From Clostridiales bacterium 1_7_47FAA (GTDB taxonomy: Bacteria; Bacillota; Clostridia; Lachnospirales; Lachnospiraceae): a stretch of DNA of 64,000 nt. Below the pieces are notes generated by a model. It was given only the letters and a program-made list of their open reading frames with translations, did no database searches and was not told the DNA's origin. Of this stretch, positions 1-8,762 are shown piece after piece. Location: NCBI GenBank assembly GCA_000155435.1, contig DS990261.1, positions 62,001 to 126,000 of the forward strand, given 5' to 3'. Made by a program: the position numbers and the translations under genes. Position 1 is the first letter of the stretch; every line of letters begins with the position of its first letter.

Positions 1-504
1 TTTGAGAATCAAGTAGTGTTTTCGGAACAGAGTGAAAGCTTGCTTACAATAGCAAATAAGATAGATATTTTAATAATGGGTGACGCTCTGATAACAAGTA
101 ATGTTACACTTTTACAGAAATATTTTGGATTTCAGGATTACATTTATCAGTCTGCGCAGCGTGCGGTACAGAGCATAATTCAAAAGAGCCTTGTTGCAAA
201 TAATGAAAAATTGATGGAGTATATTAGCAGAGGTAAACCCAAATATGCCAAGAAAATGATGCGTATTGGAACATCCAAAGTATTGACTTTGACGCAGGAT
301 CAACTGATTGAAAAAATTAATACTTTAACGAGATGGCAGGGGAAGTTTAATGTTAATCAAGATACAAAGCAAATCACATTAGGTACATATAGTGAAGTGG
401 AGAGCCTGATTGATCTGTTTGATGAGAGATATACTCGTTCTGATGTAACAGATACGGAGTATGATACAGATGTAAAAACTGTTGCTAAGCCAGTGGAAGG
501 GTAA
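1..504 (+). CDS. DUF4868/KwaB-like protein, C-terminal part (5' end outside window)
   Basis: The frame is open from base 1, so this is the last ~167 residues of a longer protein; the GTG at 16 is internal rather than a convincing start. The C-terminus, an ordered stretch followed by a tail of the form LIDLFDERYTRSDVTDTEY, resembles the end of DUF4868 proteins, the family of the Kiwa antiphage protein KwaB. No membrane segment is visible. Kiwa is a two-gene system (membrane KwaA plus KwaB); KwaA would lie upstream, outside the window. The next gene is a PDDEXK nuclease, which suits a defence-rich neighbourhood. The family call rests on remembered C-terminal similarity only. Base composition is AT-rich, as in the rest of the first 7 kb. 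Confidence 0.5.
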   Translation, partial: FENQVVFSEQSESLLTIANKIDILIMGDALITSNVTLLQKYFGFQDYIYQSAQRAVQSIIQKSLVANNEKLMEYISRGKPKYAKKMMRIGTSKVLTLTQDQLIEKINTLTRWQGKFNVNQDTKQITLGTYSEVESLIDLFDERYTRSDVTDTEYDTDVKTVAKPVEG

Positions 505-542
505 CAAGATTTTGAGTTAATAAATCGTGGGGGACAAAGGCG

Positions 543-1619
543 TTGGATAATCGAAATCAAATGGGAAAGAATAGAGATGGAGTGACGTTTCCTGTTGCTC
601 CAAATCTTTCCGAGATGAGTGATGCTTATTTGAAATTTATAGAAGAAGTAAAAGCAGAAATCCAAAGGCAGCGGATTTCGGTTGTATTGAATGCAAATTC
701 AAGCATGATATGCCTGTACTGGAACATTGGTAGAGCTATTCTGAAAAAGCAGGAGGAAGAAGGATGGGGCGCAAAAGTCATTGACCGCATGGCCAAGGAC
801 TTAAAGGATACATTCCCTGAGATGTCCGGATTTTCTCCGAGAAATATCAAATATATGCGAAAGTTTGCAGAGAGCTGGCCTGACTTTGAAATTGTGCAAC
901 GGGTCGTTGCACAAATACCGTGGCGTACAAATATCTCCTTGCTGGATAAAGTGAAAGATAGCAACAGCCGCATTTGGTATGCAAATAAAACGATTGAAAA
1001 TGGATGGAGTAAAACAATTTTAGATTTGCAAATAGAAAGCAAATTGATAGAACGTTCTGGGAAAGCCGTGAATAATTTTCCAGTGGCATTTCCACCGGCA
1101 GATTCCGAACTGGTCAACCAAGTGTTCAAAGACCCCTATCTGTTTGATTTTCTTGGCACGGATATGCCACGGAGGGAAGTAGAGATAGAGCGGCGGCTCA
1201 CAGAACATATTCAGAGTTTTCTACTGGAGTTGGGACAGGGGTTTGCTTTTGTAGGCAGACAGGTACATTTGGAAGTTGGCGGCGATGATTTTTATATCGA
1301 CCTTCTGTTTTACCACCTGAAACTTCGATGCTATGTGGTGATTGAACTGAAAGCCTGCGATTTTGAGCCGGGATTTATCAGTCAATTGAATATGTACCAA
1401 AATGTAGTAAACGATGTTTTACGTCATCCGGATGATCAGCCGACAATCGGTCTACTGTTGGTAAAAGGCAAGAACGAAACGGTGGTAGAGTATTCTCTAG
1501 CGGGATACCAGAATCCCATTGGTGTTGCGGAGTGGAAAAATCAGATTGCCAAGGCATTGCCGGAGGAACTGCGCAGCAGCCTGCCGTCCATTGAAGAAAT
1601 CGAAAAGGAACTGGAGTAA
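543..1619 (+). CDS. YhcG-family PDDEXK nuclease domain protein (DUF1016)
   Basis: A 358-residue protein of the YhcG/DUF1016 family. The N-terminal helical DUF1016_N domain (about residues 25-170) contains the typical LYWNIGRAI segment. The C-terminal PDDEXK domain (about 185-335) has the DDFYIDLLFYH strand, then a VIELK strand supplying the distal E and K, so the catalytic core looks intact. Family members are Mg-dependent nuclease-like proteins that often sit beside restriction, toxin or phage-defence genes; the physiological substrate is mostly unknown. The start is TTG at 543, with a GGGGG-rich ribosome site about ten bases upstream; the ATG at 561 is an alternative. It follows the DUF4868-like gene by 38 bp on the same strand, so the two may be one operon. 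A 13-bp hairpin overlaps its stop codon. Confidence 0.88.
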   Translation: MDNRNQMGKNRDGVTFPVAPNLSEMSDAYLKFIEEVKAEIQRQRISVVLNANSSMICLYWNIGRAILKKQEEEGWGAKVIDRMAKDLKDTFPEMSGFSPRNIKYMRKFAESWPDFEIVQRVVAQIPWRTNISLLDKVKDSNSRIWYANKTIENGWSKTILDLQIESKLIERSGKAVNNFPVAFPPADSELVNQVFKDPYLFDFLGTDMPRREVEIERRLTEHIQSFLLELGQGFAFVGRQVHLEVGGDDFYIDLLFYHLKLRCYVVIELKACDFEPGFISQLNMYQNVVNDVLRHPDDQPTIGLLLVKGKNETVVEYSLAGYQNPIGVAEWKNQIAKALPEELRSSLPSIEEIEKELE

Positions 1620-1644
1620 TAGTGCCACAGCCTGTGGCACTATT
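1618..1644 (+). terminator. Hairpin overlapping the yhcG-like stop codon
   Basis: Perfect 13-bp inverted repeat (1618-1630 and 1632-1644) with one central base; the first arm contains the last two bases of the stop codon. There is no T-run, so it may be an mRNA end or stability hairpin rather than a classical terminator. Confidence 0.5.
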
Positions 1645-1676
1645 AGAATCCAGATATGCAGAACAATATTGATAAG

Positions 1677-1715
1677 AATAAGACGCTTGAGCCTTGATGG
1701 TTCGAGCGTCTTATT
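1677..1715 (+). terminator. Probable factor-independent terminator
   Basis: A 17-bp arm at 1677-1693 pairs with 1699-1715 around a 5-base loop, with two imperfect positions, and ends in a short T-rich stretch. It lies 58 bases after the nuclease gene and probably ends its transcript. Confidence 0.6.
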
Positions 1716-1860
1716 GTTGGCAGTATTCCACTGTCAACAATTTTATATCTGGTGGTGCGTCACATCGCCAAAAGCTCAAATCTATGCTATAATCTAGTCA
1801 GAAAAAAGGCAGGGCTTGCGTAAGAAAAAAGAGGCAGGCTGACTTTTGAGGTGAATCATA

Positions 1861-1945
1861 AGGCTTCCGCCAAGGCCCAACCATGCCTTTCGGGAATCTT
1901 TTTCACACACTCCACACATTGCGAGGTTTGTGCCGAATTGTGTAG
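1861..1945. repeat. Degenerate intergenic repeat, copy A
   Basis: Aligns with 2745-2830. The best-conserved stretch, ttccgccaaggc then caacca and gccttt, is followed by a shared CACA-rich segment. An aaggc/gcctt mini-inverted repeat lies inside. The two copies bracket the orphan gene at 2009-2635. Class unknown. Confidence 0.5.
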
Positions 1946-2008
1946 AAAATTGAGATAATAACGATTCCGCTTATTTTTGTTTAGAGGATAAAAGAAAGGG
2001 TTATAATA

Positions 2009-2635
2009 ATGGACAAATTTTACTATGAATTTAAAATTGGTGATGAGGACGGTTTGGTAAAAATAAAAAATCTTCCTGATAATGTAGAACTACTCTCGGC
2101 TCCTCGTGCAAAGCAGGAGGAAAAATGTTATTCGTATGTATTGCATAATACTGATATAAGACTTGCAATTTTATATTTAGAGAAAGCATTACAGGTGGAA
2201 GATTCTATTGAGAAAAATGCATTATTTGAAGCCGCGGTAATTAGATACATAAAATGTTTTACAAGTTCAAAGAGTGGAAGAAAACAATTAACCCCTAGTA
2301 AAGTCTATAAAAATATACAAGGTGATTCGTTAGGATGCCATATGAAATTTAAAGAAATAAGAGATTCATATATTGCACATGATCAGAATGATTTTTTAGA
2401 TGTCAGAATGGGAATTGTATTGCAAGATGGTGAACTAAAAGGGGTGGTGTGTCCTCCAAGGCAAGCAACTTTTTTGTATGAAGAGAATATAAATATATTA
2501 CTGACTCTATGCAAAATTACATATAATTTTATAGAGAATACTCTTAATGAAGAGATAGATAAGATTCATAAGAAGTATAAAGATGAGTGGGATATCAAAG
2601 CTATAAAATCATTTCCTAAAATGAAAAATGGATGA
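2009..2635 (+). CDS. Hypothetical protein, possibly HEPN-like
   Basis: A 208-residue soluble protein that I do not recognise as a named family. The middle (about residues 45-135) is helical. It carries a KEIRDSYIAHDQNDF segment that recalls the R-x4-H type motif with a following acidic patch found in HEPN and AbiV-like RNases and in abortive-infection proteins. There is no signal peptide or membrane helix, and the C-terminus is lysine-rich. The start ATG follows an AGAAAGGG ribosome site. The gene is strongly AT-rich and flanked on both sides by copies of the same degenerate repeat, so it could be a mobile cargo gene. The HEPN suggestion is a pattern impression only; the true H and R would need structural comparison. 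Confidence 0.6.
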   Translation: MDKFYYEFKIGDEDGLVKIKNLPDNVELLSAPRAKQEEKCYSYVLHNTDIRLAILYLEKALQVEDSIEKNALFEAAVIRYIKCFTSSKSGRKQLTPSKVYKNIQGDSLGCHMKFKEIRDSYIAHDQNDFLDVRMGIVLQDGELKGVVCPPRQATFLYEENINILLTLCKITYNFIENTLNEEIDKIHKKYKDEWDIKAIKSFPKMKNG

Positions 2636-2720
2636 TAAAGAAATATACAAAGTGGTTTTTCTCCTATTGAGGGAATTGAAAGAAAAGTTGGATGAATTTG
2701 TGCAACCGGGTGTTGCATAA
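2628..2720 (+). CDS. Possible 30-residue peptide overlapping the preceding gene
   Basis: ATG at 2628 overlaps the end of the 208-residue gene, as in translational coupling, and encodes an acidic-basic helical peptide (MDDKEIYKVVFLLLRELKE and onward) of 30 residues. It is too short to judge. It may be a spurious frame or the tail of a damaged coding region. Confidence 0.25.
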   Translation: MDDKEIYKVVFLLLRELKEKLDEFVQPGVA

Positions 2721-2744
2721 ATCGAGATAGCTACTTAATAACTG

Positions 2745-2830
2745 AAGATTTCCGCCAAGGCTCAACCACGCCTTTCCAAAATTATTATCACATACTCAAC
2801 ACATGTGGAGTGTGTAGTATTGATGTCACA
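2745..2830. repeat. Degenerate intergenic repeat, copy B
   Basis: Second copy of the element at 1861-1945, in the same orientation. The first 30 bases match at all but a few positions; the remainder is weaker and contains an acacatgtggagtgtgt dyad. Confidence 0.5.
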
Positions 2831-3415
2831 GGTTGAGAAATAGACAATGGAAAAGTGTAGGAAGCAGGAGGGGTGGTGTGTGTGTTTGGACAGCGCTTCC
2901 GGCTACCGGTTTTTTATTGCTTTGCCAGTCTTGGAAAAATGGTCTAAAACAAAAATCGGCGGAGAGTTAAATGGACAGAACGGATATTGGGGGGGTGAGG
3001 AGATAAGATTGTTAAAAGGGATGTCGAGTAGACAGCTTATATATCACGGAAAACAAATGATGATTTTAGGCATATCATCTTACTGGCTTGCGGATCCCAA
3101 ATTGATACAATACATCCGAACAGATTGTTTGGTTCACGGTAGAATTTAAGTTTGGGGTAGAAACGGATGAGGAAATTTGAAATGAGAGGAACTGGTGGCT
3201 TGCTGCTTTAAAAGAGTGGCAGGGCACTTTTTGATGTCTATACATGTAACTTGTGTTAATCCACCACAGGACTTATAATAAGAGGTAGGTTTGTGAAGGC
3301 ATGTAGTAAGCATGGGAATCCTTTATAAGAAGATTAAATTGACAGCACGGGCATTATTTTTAAGTAGAACAATCTTGATATATTGAGTTATATTAGACGA
3401 AGGGGGCTTTTACAA
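2831..3415. other. Gene-poor stretch before the primase-helicase pseudogene
   Basis: About 585 bases with no convincing gene. A 100-codon open frame (2847-3149) has no recognisable domain, no good ribosome site and unlikely composition, so it is not called. Short readable fragments in other frames suggest degraded coding DNA. A TTGACA box near 3340 has no well-spaced -10 partner. Confidence 0.5.
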
Positions 3416-6373
3416 ATGAACATAGAGGTACAAAACCTGGATTCTCTCCGAAAGCTTGTAAGAGACCTTCAGAAAGAAAACAAAATATTGAAAGAAAAGT
3501 TGAAAAAAGCTAATATTTCCTTTGACGAAACCCATATTTTTGAAGAAAAAATAGAGGATACAGCGGAATATGATCCGGATCAGGGAGCGCGTATTATTGG
3601 AAAAAATATTACGGAGGAAATGGCAAATTATTTTTTCTCGATGTTCTGGGGAAGAACAGATGTATATGCCAGGCGAGGAAAGAATGGTGGGTATTTTCCC
3701 CAGTGTGATAATCGATGGGATAATCGAATTTGTCCCAGGCAGAGAGGGGAACAGGTAAGCTGTGAAAATTGCGAAAACACGAAGTGGGCAAAGCTTACGC
3801 CAAAGAAACTTGTTGAGCATCTGGTAGCATATAAAGAAGATAGTTCTGATGTTTTAGGTGTTTATCCTTTGCTGGCGGATGGGACCTGTCGATTTATTGT
3901 GTTTGACTTTGATAATCATGAGAAGGGGGCAGAAAAAACAGACTTTGCAAATGTAGACGAAGGGTGGCACAAGGAAGTAGATGCTCTTAGACGGATTTGT
4001 GAAAATAACGGTATTAAGCCGCTTGTGGAGCGTTCAAGATCCGGAAGGGGTGCCCACGTATGGATTTTCTTTAAAAGACCTGTGTCCGCGGCTCTTGCCC
4101 GTAATTTTGGCTTTTTATTGCTTGACAGGGGACAGGCTTCAATCAATATGAAGTCTTTTCGGTATTATGACAGAATGTATCCTTGCATGAAGCAGGCAGT
4201 ATTGGAAATCTAATCGCATTGCCATTACAGGGGCAGGCACTGAAAAATGGAAATAGTGCATTTGTTGATAAAAACTGGAATGCATATCCGGATCAGTGGG
4301 ATATTCTGTTAAATCACACAGAAAAACTTTCCATAGAAGATGTTGAAAGATACATGACCGAATGGACAGAAGAGATGGCAGAGACAGAAGGAATGGCTGT
4401 TGCTGATTGCTTGGACAGACCTAAGCCATGGAAGAAGAAACAGGCGTTTTCGAAGTTTGATGTGGTTGGAAATATGCATATCATACTGGGTGATGGAGTG
4501 TATGTTGATACTCTGAATCTGATGCCTAGAATACAAAATCAGATAAGAAGCCTGGCGGCATTTGATAATCCTGTTTTCTATAAAAATAAGAGACTGGGAT
4601 ATTCTAATTATTATAATTTCAGTGCGGTCTATATGGGGAAGGACGTTGACGGATATATCAGGATTCCAAGGGGATTAAGAGAGAAGTTGCTTGCAGCGTG
4701 TGAAGAGGCCCAAATTGAATACGATATAGAGGACCACCGCGAGAAAGGAAGACCAATCAGAGTCTCTTTTAACGGTGATTTAAGAGTGGGTCAGGAGCTG
4801 GCTGCAGATCTTATGCTTCAGCATGATTATGGCGTACTTAGTGCAACGACTGCGTTTGGGAAGACTGTGGTTTGCAGTTATTTGATTTCTCAGAGAAAGG
4901 TAAACACGCTCATTCTGCTCCAGAGCAAAGATTTACAGGAACAGTGGGTGGAAGAATTGAATCGATTTTTGAACATTGACGAGGAGCCTCCTACATATAA
5001 AACGAAGACTGGAAGAGAAAAAACGAGATAGTGTAATCGGTATTTTGAATGGTAATAAGAACACTCTGACTGGGATTATCGACGTGGCAATGGTGGGTTC
5101 CGTGTATAGTAAGGGCAACTTCAATGATTTTATAAATTCTTATGGAATGGTCATCATGGATGAATGCCATCATTGCGGTTCCAAACTTTCCGTGGAAGTT
5201 ATGCAGAAAGTGAACGCCAGATATGTATATGGTGTTTCGGCAACACCCAAGAGGGGCGACAATCTTGAAAAAATAATCCATATGCTGTTAGGTCCAATTC
5301 GACATAGTTACACGGCTAAGGAGAGGGCTGTGGCACAGGGAATCGGACATTTTGTGTATCCGAGGTTTACGCGGGTAATGGACATAAATGAAAACAGAAA
5401 TGAAATTAACGGTGCGTATGGACTTATCAGTGAAAACCGTGCGAGGAATGAGCTGATAATGGAGGACACCAAAACGGCAGTTTCTTCAGGGCGTACTCCG
5501 GTGATTCTTACAAGGTATAAGGAGCAGGCAAAATATTTATATGACCATTTATTAACAGATGCCGATTATGTATTCATTCTTTACGGGGATAACAGTGACA
5601 AAGAAAATTCAGAGATTCGAAGACAGCTCAAGGAGGTTCCAAGGGATAAAAGTCTTATCCTTGTGGCTACCGGGCAGAAAATCGGAGAGGGTTTTGATTA
5701 TCCCAGATTAGATACATTAATGTTAGCAGCGCCTGTATCTTTTTCAGGAAGACTGGAACAGTATATCGGTAGACTGAATCGTGATTATGAAGGCAAGAAG
5801 GATGTAATTGTGTACGATTATATCGATTCCCATATAAGAGTCTTTGAGAATATGTATGTGAAGAGACTGCGTACCTATAAACGTGTTGGTTATACGCTGA
5901 TTTCTAATATTACGCCAGACAAACAAAATCCAAATTTCATATACGATTCTGGCAATTATGCAGATGTATTTGAACGGGATCTTGTGGAGGCGGAAAGGAG
6001 AATTATCGTATCCAGCCCTGAAATCAGTCAGGATAAGGTGGATAGATTTATCTATGTTATCAGAAACAGACAGGAAGCGGGATGCAAGGTGACAGTCATA
6101 ACCACAAAACCGGAAAATGCTTTATGCGGTGGCGCGGAGTATTATCATGAAATGATCATACAGATGCAGGAGGCAGGAGTAAATGTACTTCTGAAAGAGG
6201 AAATAGCAGAACATTTTGCGGTAATGGATGAAGAACTTGTATGGCATGGCGGAATGAATCTTCTAGGCAAAGAGGATATCTGGGATAATTTGATGCGCAT
6301 AAAATCCGCACAGGTGGCAGAGGAATTATTAGAAATTTCTGTGGAAGAAATCAAGAAAGAGAGAATTGTTTGA
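3416..6373 (+). pseudogene. TOTE-type AEP primase / SF2 helicase / PLD-like protein, broken by two frameshifts
   Basis: Three overlapping frames join into one protein of about 980 residues. Piece 1 (3416-4213) has an N-terminal coiled coil, a cysteine cluster (CPRQ...CENCEN) and the archaeo-eukaryotic primase domain of TOTE systems, with the DFD metal motif and SGRGAHVWIFF. Piece 2 (from about 4183 to 5031) continues it with GNLIALPLQGQ and then the helicase Walker A segment TTAFGKT. Piece 3 (from about 5020 to 6373) has the helicase DECHH box, SATP, a C-terminal helicase lobe (QYIGRLNR) and a PLD-like end (HFAVMD...WHGGMNLLG). The first break, near 4183, needs a loss of about 1 or 10 bases; the second lies in a run of six A (5018-5023), where five would restore the frame. 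The ATG at 3416 follows a GAAGGGGG ribosome site. TOTE proteins are proposed conflict systems; here it is probably inactive. Confidence 0.85.
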
Positions 6374-6374
6374 T

Positions 6375-6856
6375 ATGAACACGATTATTGATATGATGCT
6401 GGCCATCAGAAAGAATAACTGTATTTTCTATCACAAAGATACCAACGGGTTTGACTATTGCCCAGTTTCCGAAAGGAACTGGAGAGATTATCACCGGATG
6501 CGCGGCTTCCAGTGAAAGATTGGAATAATTACAGGCTTCCGTCATACGAGGAGATTGATTATGATAATATTATGCGTTTTTATACGAAAGAGTTTGTGGA
6601 AGACAAGGAGACCAGAACGATATTATCCAATATTCTGAGAAGATTCGACTATATGGATGCGTATCTGGACAAGCTTCGGGAACTGGATTTACATTCAGAT
6701 TTTTGATGAGTGGGTAGAGAAAAATGACTTGGATTTCAAAAAATGGTAAAGAGAAATCATTTATGAAACTATACAATAAAAAGCGCTTATTGTTCCTGCT
6801 CACAGCCTCTACAACTACAATGACAGCAGTGATTGTTTAGAAAGTTTTATGGGTTA
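6375..6856 (+). pseudogene. Fragmented small gene downstream of the primase-helicase
   Basis: An ATG at 6375, directly after the helicase stop, opens a frame (MNTIIDMMLAIRKNN) that is lost after about 35 codons. A second frame carries on to 6706 (DWNNYRLPSYEEIDYDN, then a helical NILRRFDYMDAYLDKLREL). A third resumes with DEWVEKNDLDFKKW and then meets two TAA stops. Read together they give one small soluble acidic protein, perhaps of the UPF0158 type, now carrying at least two frameshifts and stops. Its position suggests it was the last gene of the primase-helicase operon. The family guess is weak. Confidence 0.5.
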
Positions 6857-7257
6857 GAAAATATAATAAAGGAAAACAGTATCTTGCTACAGGAGCGAAA
6901 TACTATGCGGCGGATATAGGGCTTCGTTATTTTATATTGGGTACAAAGCAGGTAGACATGGGCCATATCTTAGAAAATATTGTATATCTGGAACTTATAA
7001 GACGAGGTTATGAAGTCCATATAGGAAAAATTGGAGATGTTGAGGTTGATTTTATTGCCATAGGCGTCGAGGGGAAAGAATATTATCAAGTATCTCAAAC
7101 AGTACTGGAAGAGCAGACACTAAAGCGGGAACTTTCATCGCTGGATGCAATAAAAGACCATAATCCGAAGTATCTTCTTACTATGGATTATACACCAATG
7201 ATATCTTATAATGGCATCAAGCAGATTAACGTTTTGGATTGGCTTCTGAAGAAATAG
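6841..7257 (+). pseudogene. 3' remnant of a DUF4143 ATP-binding protein
   Basis: Only the C-terminal ~135 residues remain. The segment YNKGKQYLATGAKYYAADIG, then GHILENIVYLELIRRGY and EVDFIA, is the hallmark end of AAA+ ATPases with a DUF4143 domain, a nuclease-like fold with E and D-x-D-type residues. The whole ATPase half (Walker A and B) is missing, and no start with a ribosome site is present; the frame begins after the stop at 6838-6840, where it abuts the preceding broken gene. Such proteins occur widely as accessory genes in anaerobes. A hairpin terminator follows. Confidence 0.75.
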
Positions 7258-7270
7258 GCACAATGACAAG

Positions 7271-7310
7271 GGAATCTTAAGTCTGTATTTTATTACAGAT
7301 TCAAGATTCC
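7271..7310. terminator. Hairpin terminator after the DUF4143 remnant
   Basis: 17-bp arms (7271-7287 and 7294-7310) with two mismatches around a 6-base T-rich loop. It lies between converging transcription units and could work in both directions. Confidence 0.6.
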
Positions 7311-7450
7311 TATTATAGTGTCAGAACGTCCGCATCACTCACTACTAACCCGGGAAATATGATAATATCGCTGTTCATACACACACAACTGGTAATACTA
7401 ATATTTAATCCATCATAAAGCAATCCTGCCCCAATACCGCCCCCCTCCAA

Positions 7451-7636
7451 CTACACATCCCCCGGATAAGCAAACTGCACCTCATCCACATAAGTCAGCC
7501 CATTCATATCATTCAGGCTGTAGCCGCAATCATTTTCATGATATCCATTCATATGGTTCAAATCAAAATGGGCGGATGGGTCATAGGTCAGTCCATTCTG
7601 GTTTTGATAATCAGGATAAATGGGATATATCATCAT
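7451..7636 (-). CDS. Small Tyr/Asn/Asp-rich protein of unknown function
   Basis: A 61-residue protein rich in Y, N, D and P, with no hydrophobic segment. I do not recognise the family. It is accepted because its start is preceded by a near-perfect ribosome site (AAGGAGGGG on the minus strand, six bases before ATG 7636). It lies downstream of the DUF4397 gene on the same strand, and both proteins share a Pro/Tyr/Asp-rich style (YPIYPDY here, YPDRPIYPP there). The ribosome site is one arm of a perfect 16-bp hairpin, so translation may be conditional. Confidence 0.55.
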   Translation of the reverse strand: MMIYPIYPDYQNQNGLTYDPSAHFDLNHMNGYHENDCGYSLNDMNGLTYVDEVQFAYPGDV

Positions 7637-7640
7637 AAAT

Positions 7641-7688
7641 ATCCCCTCCTTTCCGGTCTTTCTGTTAGGATGCCGGAAAGGAGGGGAT
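7641..7688 (-). promoter_or_regulatory. Perfect hairpin that sequesters a Shine-Dalgarno site
   Basis: Perfect 16-bp arms at 7641-7656 and 7673-7688 with a 16-base loop. On minus-strand RNA the distal arm holds AAGGAGGGG, the ribosome site of the 61-residue gene, and the proximal arm is its exact complement. On the plus strand the hairpin is followed by a T-rich run, so it could also stop transcription entering from that side. Confidence 0.6.
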
Positions 7689-7756
7689 TTTATTCTTTGA
7701 GGCCGGATGTTCTGGGGAGAATTCCTGTCATCATGGCTGTTATCAATATTACATAA

Positions 7757-8605
7757 TTAATCCCTTCTATCCTCGACCATTAACGTCTGAATCGTATCCG
7801 GCGATGGATTCCAGTTTAATATATAAAGTGTATAAATACGTCTTGGGCGCATGGAAACAGTGGTGGTGACCAATGTTGTTTCCGGTCTGGCAGAACGGGA
7901 AACATGGACCGTATAGTTTCCGCTCATCATGGAACTGAAGCTGGCGGCCTGCCTGAAGCTGACTGAGTTAAAGTACACATTTCCAATGGCGGCATTAATG
8001 GCGCCGCTGTAATACGCCAGATTGCATACCCGGAAACATGCGTTGGAATATGACATGGGGCATGTGGTATCTGGAATTGAAATCAGATCCAGTCCCCTGG
8101 AAGAATTGATGATTGCAATGGTAGCCATTCCATCCCCGACATACAGGGACTTGCGGAGATAGGTGTACCCATTTGACGCTATGGAAAAGGTATGATATCC
8201 CTGGGATATCCGCTCATACCGGGTCAGCTCCGGAAAATCAAGGTTCCAGGAAACAGGGCGGTTATCAATATAGATAGTAAATGCATTATAGCCTGTTGCA
8301 GCATTGAGAAAACGGACAGCCCCGCGTTGCCAGTGATTGTTGTTACAGAAAAGGCAGGGCATGGGTGCCGGATTAACGGGCGGATAAATTGGACGGTCTG
8401 GATAATATGGCGGCATGACTGAAAAGTCCGGGTCGATATCATCATCATATGATGGGACCATAACCTCGTAATCCGGGACTGAGAAATCCGGGTCAACTAA
8501 AAAGTCCGGGTCAACAGACAGATTTTCAGTAGAAGAAACCTCCGGGATTATAGAATCCTCAGAAAGCTGCGCAGCAGTTAGTGGTAGTGATTTGAATTGA
8601 TTCAT
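7757..8605 (-). CDS. DUF4397 domain-containing protein
   Basis: A 282-residue protein with a Pro/Asp/Tyr-rich N-terminal third that contains repeated VDPDF/IDPDF motifs (about residues 30-85). A CLFCNNN motif follows, then a DUF4397 beta domain starting at RFLNAATGYNAFTIYIDNRP (about 95-190) with a second related half to the end. DUF4397 proteins are usually cell-surface or spore/envelope associated in Firmicutes, but no signal peptide or anchor is visible here, so location is uncertain. ATG 8605 follows an AGGAAA ribosome site. A 157-bp intergenic stretch separates it from the HNH gene on the other strand. Confidence 0.75.
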   Translation of the reverse strand: MNQFKSLPLTAAQLSEDSIIPEVSSTENLSVDPDFLVDPDFSVPDYEVMVPSYDDDIDPDFSVMPPYYPDRPIYPPVNPAPMPCLFCNNNHWQRGAVRFLNAATGYNAFTIYIDNRPVSWNLDFPELTRYERISQGYHTFSIASNGYTYLRKSLYVGDGMATIAIINSSRGLDLISIPDTTCPMSYSNACFRVCNLAYYSGAINAAIGNVYFNSVSFRQAASFSSMMSGNYTVHVSRSARPETTLVTTTVSMRPRRIYTLYILNWNPSPDTIQTLMVEDRRD

Positions 8606-8689
8606 GATAATTTCCTAATGGTTGATTTATGATTAATATATTCTGTATTTTTTATATAGTGACCCTATCATGAATGATTTTTAATATAA

Positions 8690-8718
8690 GCGACAGTACC
8701 GCTGTTTTCTGCTATAAT
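8690..8718 (+). promoter_or_regulatory. Promoter for the HNH-led gene run
   Basis: -35 GCGACA (8690-8695), 17-base spacer, -10 TATAAT (8713-8718). It lies 45 bases before the GTG start of the HNH gene. Confidence 0.5.
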
Positions 8719-8762
8719 TGTTTTATAATCGTCAAAATAAATGGCTGGAAAGAGGGAAGTCT

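Noticed and set aside
2847-3149. 100-codon open frame after the repeat
   Set aside because: No recognisable domain, poor ribosome site, unusual composition; likely chance frame in decayed DNA.
5018-5023. Programmed frameshift at the A-run of the primase-helicase
   Set aside because: A second, unrelated break near 4183 in the same gene makes decay (or sequencing error) more likely than programmed shifting.
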